A stretch of DNA of 64,000 bases from Denitrovibrio sp. (GTDB taxonomy: Bacteria > Chrysiogenota > Deferribacteres > Deferribacterales > Geovibrionaceae), in the NCBI GenBank assembly GCA_002869185.1, contig PKTN01000005.1, forward strand, positions 372,001 through 436,000. Direction: 5' to 3'. This document shows, piece by piece, positions 61,055-64,000 of this stretch. Within the stretch, counting starts at the first letter, position 1. Each line of letters opens with the position of its first letter. The notes beneath the pieces were generated by a model. It made no database searches. It was not told the origin of the DNA and worked only from the letters and a program-made list of their open reading frames with translations. A program made the translations under genes and the position numbers.

Positions 61055-62413
61055 ATGAAAGTTACTGTTGCAGATAAGGAAAAATCTCAAAAAGAACTCA
61101 GTGTGGAAATTCCTGCTGAAGATTATAAAGCTGTGTTTAACGCAGAGCTTGCAAAAGTTTCTAAAACTATCAAAATCCAAGGTTTTAGAGAAGGTAAAGC
61201 ACCTGAAGATAGAGTCCTTAAAGAGAAAGGTCATGCTATCCGTGTTCAGGCTCTCGAGCTTGTTGTTAACGAGGCTGTTAAAAACGCAATAGAAGAGAAC
61301 GACATCAGAGCAATGGGGCAGCCAGAAGTTAAAGATGTTAAATTCGAAGATGACGATAACCCTATTACATTTAAAGTATTCGTAGATGTCTTTCCTGTAG
61401 TAGAGATCGATAAATATAAAGGCTTCGATTTCGTTAAAGAAGTTAACGAAGTTGCACCAGAAGATATCGAAACTGTTCTTGAAAACCTCCGTAACCAAAA
61501 AGCTGCTTTCGAGCCAATTGAAGAGGACGACGCTGTTGTTGCTATGGGTGACATGGCTGTTATGGACTTCGAAGGTTCTATGAACGGTGAGATTATCGAT
61601 AACGCTTGTGCTAAAGACTTTTCACTTGAAATCGGTTCAGGTCAATTTGTTCCTGGATTCGAAGAGCAAGTTGTAGGCTTTAAAAAAGGCGAGAAAAAAG
61701 ACATAGTTGTTACCTTTCCTGAAAACTATCAGGAGCCTTCAATGGCTGGTCAGCCTGTAACTTTTGGAGTTACAATCAACGAAATCAAAAGAAAAGCTAT
61801 TCCTGAGCTTGATGATGAATTCGCTAAAGATGTAAACGAGAAGTACTAGACTGTTGCTATCCTTAAAGAAGAAATCGAAAAAGATCTTAAGCTTGAGTCT
61901 GATGAGCTTGCTAAAGATGCAATATACAACCAAGTCCTTGACAAAATCATCGAAGAGAACCCTTTTGAAATCCCAATGGTAATGGTAAAAGAGCAGGCTG
62001 ACAGACTTGTTGAGCAGTCACTCCGCCAGTACGCACAGTATGGTATAGACCCTGCACAAATGGGAATCGACAAAGAGATGCTCGCACAACAAAATTACCC
62101 AACTGCTGAAAAGCAGGTAAAAAGCGCTCTTGTTATTAACAAGATTGCCGATATAGAGAACATCAACCCTACTGACGAAGATCTAGACAAAGCTCTTGAT
62201 GAATTCGCAGTTAGATACGAGAAGACAAAAGATGAGCTTAAAAAAGAGCTTGAGCAGTATGGTGGAATGCAGTCATTCCAGAATACAGTTTTCACTAACA
62301 TGGTGTATGACGTTCTTATGACTGAAAACAAAATTACTGAAAAAGCTATCTCTAAAGCAGAAAGAGATGCAAGAGTTGCCGAAGCCGCAAAAGAGGCTGG
62401 CGAGGAAGCGTAA
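61055..62413 (+). pseudogene. tig: Trigger factor, interrupted by one in-frame TAG
   Basis: The ribosome-associated chaperone and prolyl isomerase. A full frame of 453 codons: the ribosome-binding GFREGKAPEDRVLKEKG near residue 45, the FKBP-type domain at about 160-245 (MAVMDFEGSMNGE, GFEEQVVGFKKGEKK), and the C-terminal helical arm (MVMVKEQADRLVEQSLRQY). The TAG at 61847-61849 (codon 265) follows DVNEKY at the start of the arm with no shift. GAG-to-TAG would explain it. If real, a protein without the C-terminal arm would be made. clpP follows 3 bp after the end. Confidence 0.92.
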
Positions 62414-62416
62414 ACA

Positions 62417-63004
62417 ATGAGCTATTATGTCCCATACGTAATTGAGCAGACAGGCAGAGGGGAGAGATCATACGATATCTATTCCCGACTTCTGAAAGAT
62501 AGAATTATATTTCTAGGTTCTCAGGTTGAGAGCGGTGTAGCAAACTCTATTGTTGCACAGATGCTTTTCTTAGAAGCTGATGACCCTGACAAAGATATCT
62601 TCCTATACATTAACAGCCCTGGTGGCTCAGTTAGTGATGGTATGGCTATCTTTGATACTATGAACTATATCAAACCTGACGTATCTACTATCTGTATTGG
62701 TCAGGCTGCGAGCATGGGCGCTGTCCTTCTCGCTGCTGGCGCGAAAGGTAAGAGATTCGCAGTGCCAAATGCGAGAGTTATGATCCATCAAGTTATGGGT
62801 GGTGCTCAGGGGCAAGCAACTGATATAGAAATTCAGGCGAAAGAAATTCTCAGAATCAAAAAAGTCTTAACAGACATACTCGTTGGTGCTACAGGGAAAA
62901 CCTATGATCAGATCGAAAAAGATTCCGATAGAGATTACTTTATGAGTGCTCTAGAGGCTAAAGAGTATGGTATTATAGACGATGTATTCACCAATAGAAC
63001 TTGA
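62417..63004 (+). CDS. clpP: ATP-dependent Clp protease proteolytic subunit
   Basis: 195 residues. The catalytic serine is in [18 protein letters not shown] and the histidine in [17 protein letters not shown]; the aspartate lies toward the C-terminus. It opens [22 protein letters not shown], the family signature. It degrades proteins unfolded by ClpX. The tig-clpP-clpX order with short gaps is the classic operon. Confidence 0.97.
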   Translation: MSYYVPYVIEQTGRGERSYDIYSRLLKDRIIFLGSQVESGVANSIVAQMLFLEADDPDKDIFLYINSPGGSVSDGMAIFDTMNYIKPDVSTICIGQAASMGAVLLAAGAKGKRFAVPNARVMIHQVMGGAQGQATDIEIQAKEILRIKKVLTDILVGATGKTYDQIEKDSDRDYFMSALEAKEYGIIDDVFTNRT

Positions 63005-63067
63005 TAAAACTTTATAAGCGAATATCTTGTTGAGAGAATTCAGTTTCGTATACCTGAGGTGAAATCG

Positions 63068-64000
63068 ATGGCAAAAGAAAAGAAAGAATCACTCTCCTGT
63101 TCTTTTTGTGGAAAGAGTCAGGATGAAGTTAAAAAACTCATAGCTGGCCCGAATGTATTCATTTGTAATGAATGTATCGAGCTTTGCAATGAGATACTAA
63201 AAGAAGACTTAGACGAGTTCAGTGGTGAGGAGCAAGTATTCAACCTCCTTACACCTGTTGAGCTAAAAGCCAAACTCGATGATTACGTTATCGGACAGCA
63301 CGATGCTAAGAAGATTCTTAGTGTTGCTGTGCATAACCACTATAAAAGAGTACTACACGGTAAAAAATCTGACGTAGAACTCGAAAAGAGTAACATACTT
63401 CTTCTCGGTCCTACCGGAACAGGTAAAACTCTCCTCGCTAGAACACTTGCTAGAGTTCTGAATGTACCATTCGCAATTGCAGATGCTACAACACTTACAG
63501 AAGCTGGCTACGTGGGCGAAGACGTTGAGAATGTTGTTCTTAAACTTCTCCAAAATGCTGACTATGATGTTGAGCGTACCCAAAAAGGTATTATCTTCAT
63601 CGACGAAATAGATAAGATTTCCAAAAAGACAGATTCACCATCCATCACTCGTGATGTTAGTGGTGAAGGTGTTCAGCAAGCTCTTCTCAAGATCATTGAA
63701 GGGACTATAGCTAATGTTCCACCACAGGGTGGACGTAAACACCCACAGCAGGACTATATACAAGTGGATACATCAAATATCCTCTTTATGGTCGGCGGTG
63801 CTTTTGACTATCTTGACGAAGTTATCAAAAAGAGAGTTGCTAAAAAGTCACTCGGTTTTGCTCATAGCAAAGAAGACGCGACTGAAGAAAAGAAGGGCGA
63901 GCTGTCTCGCTTCGAGCTTCTTAGTGAGCTACAGCCTGATGACCTTGTTAAATATGGTCTTATCCCTGAGTTCGTTGGTAGACTCCCTGTTGCTGCTGCA
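63068..64000 (+). CDS. clpX: ClpX, ATPase subunit of Clp protease (cut by window end)
   Basis: The first 311 codons are open to the window edge. The N-terminal zinc-binding domain (CSFCGKSQ, then CNECIELC) is followed by AAA+ motifs: Walker [12 protein letters not shown], Walker [12 protein letters not shown] and the sensor/arginine region [18 protein letters not shown]. ClpX recognises and unfolds substrates for ClpP. The ATG follows GAGGTG. No stop occurs in the visible part. Confidence 0.96.
   Translation, partial: MAKEKKESLSCSFCGKSQDEVKKLIAGPNVFICNECIELCNEILKEDLDEFSGEEQVFNLLTPVELKAKLDDYVIGQHDAKKILSVAVHNHYKRVLHGKKSDVELEKSNILLLGPTGTGKTLLARTLARVLNVPFAIADATTLTEAGYVGEDVENVVLKLLQNADYDVERTQKGIIFIDEIDKISKKTDSPSITRDVSGEGVQQALLKIIEGTIANVPPQGGRKHPQQDYIQVDTSNILFMVGGAFDYLDEVIKKRVAKKSLGFAHSKEDATEEKKGELSRFELLSELQPDDLVKYGLIPEFVGRLPVAAA

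Overview
The window is bacterial and densely coded, with overlapping or closely spaced genes on both strands. The core is Gram-negative-like: an AMIN-domain amidase, LapA/LapB-like proteins, an SPII lipoprotein, groESL under a perfect CIRCE operator, tig-clpP-clpX, leuCD, a separate glyS, ppdK, FapA/DUF342, an orphan FlhB-like domain and several sensor kinases. This suits a motile, anaerobic or microaerophilic bacterium, and the style recalls Deferribacterota. That placement is my inference and was not tested by any search.

Layout. 1-9798: kinase tail, FapA-like protein, uvrA, amidase, glmU, glmS. 9824-28804: a Tn7-like transposon 25 bp past the glmS stop, flanked by a 5-bp target duplication (GCATA). 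It has a four-site right end, tnsA-B-C-D-E, a defence-type cargo and two diverged left ends with dgkA between them. The cargo holds an FRG protein, sce7725-like and sce7726-like proteins with a Phd-like antitoxin, a nuclease-STAND-TPR protein, a papain-like protease, a candidate nuclease, a pRiA4b ORF-3 protein, a TIR protein and a truncated Pycsar-like cyclase. 28789-38963: DsrE-like protein, ELWxTDGT-repeat lipoprotein, IS30 and LuxR remnants, WalJ-like hydrolase, membrane protein, mutS, LapB/LapA, HIT protein. 39100-43670: groESL, then a small island bounded by a duplicated groEL 3' end that carries an AlpA remnant and a second TIR protein, then a REP-associated transposase between inverted repeats. 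43696-60471: amidotransferase, diguanylate cyclase, two sensor kinases, leuCD, glyS, ppdK, kinase plus response regulator, FlhB-like protein, class III aminotransferase and DUF72 protein. 60646-64000: four tRNAs, tig, clpP and the start of clpX.

The most striking property cuts across all regions. At least eleven otherwise full-length reading frames are cut by a single in-frame stop with no frame change: uvrA, tnsB, the STAND gene (twice), mutS (twice), the AlpA regulator, a hybrid kinase, ppdK, a GAF kinase and tig. All three stop codons occur and both strands are affected. Nearly all can be restored by reversing one G-to-T change in the coding strand (GAA, GAG or GGA to TAA, TAG or TGA). This is not a changed genetic code. 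It looks like oxidative G:C-to-T:A mutation or a sequencing/amplification artefact of the same chemistry. tnsD also appears to have lost one A near its start.
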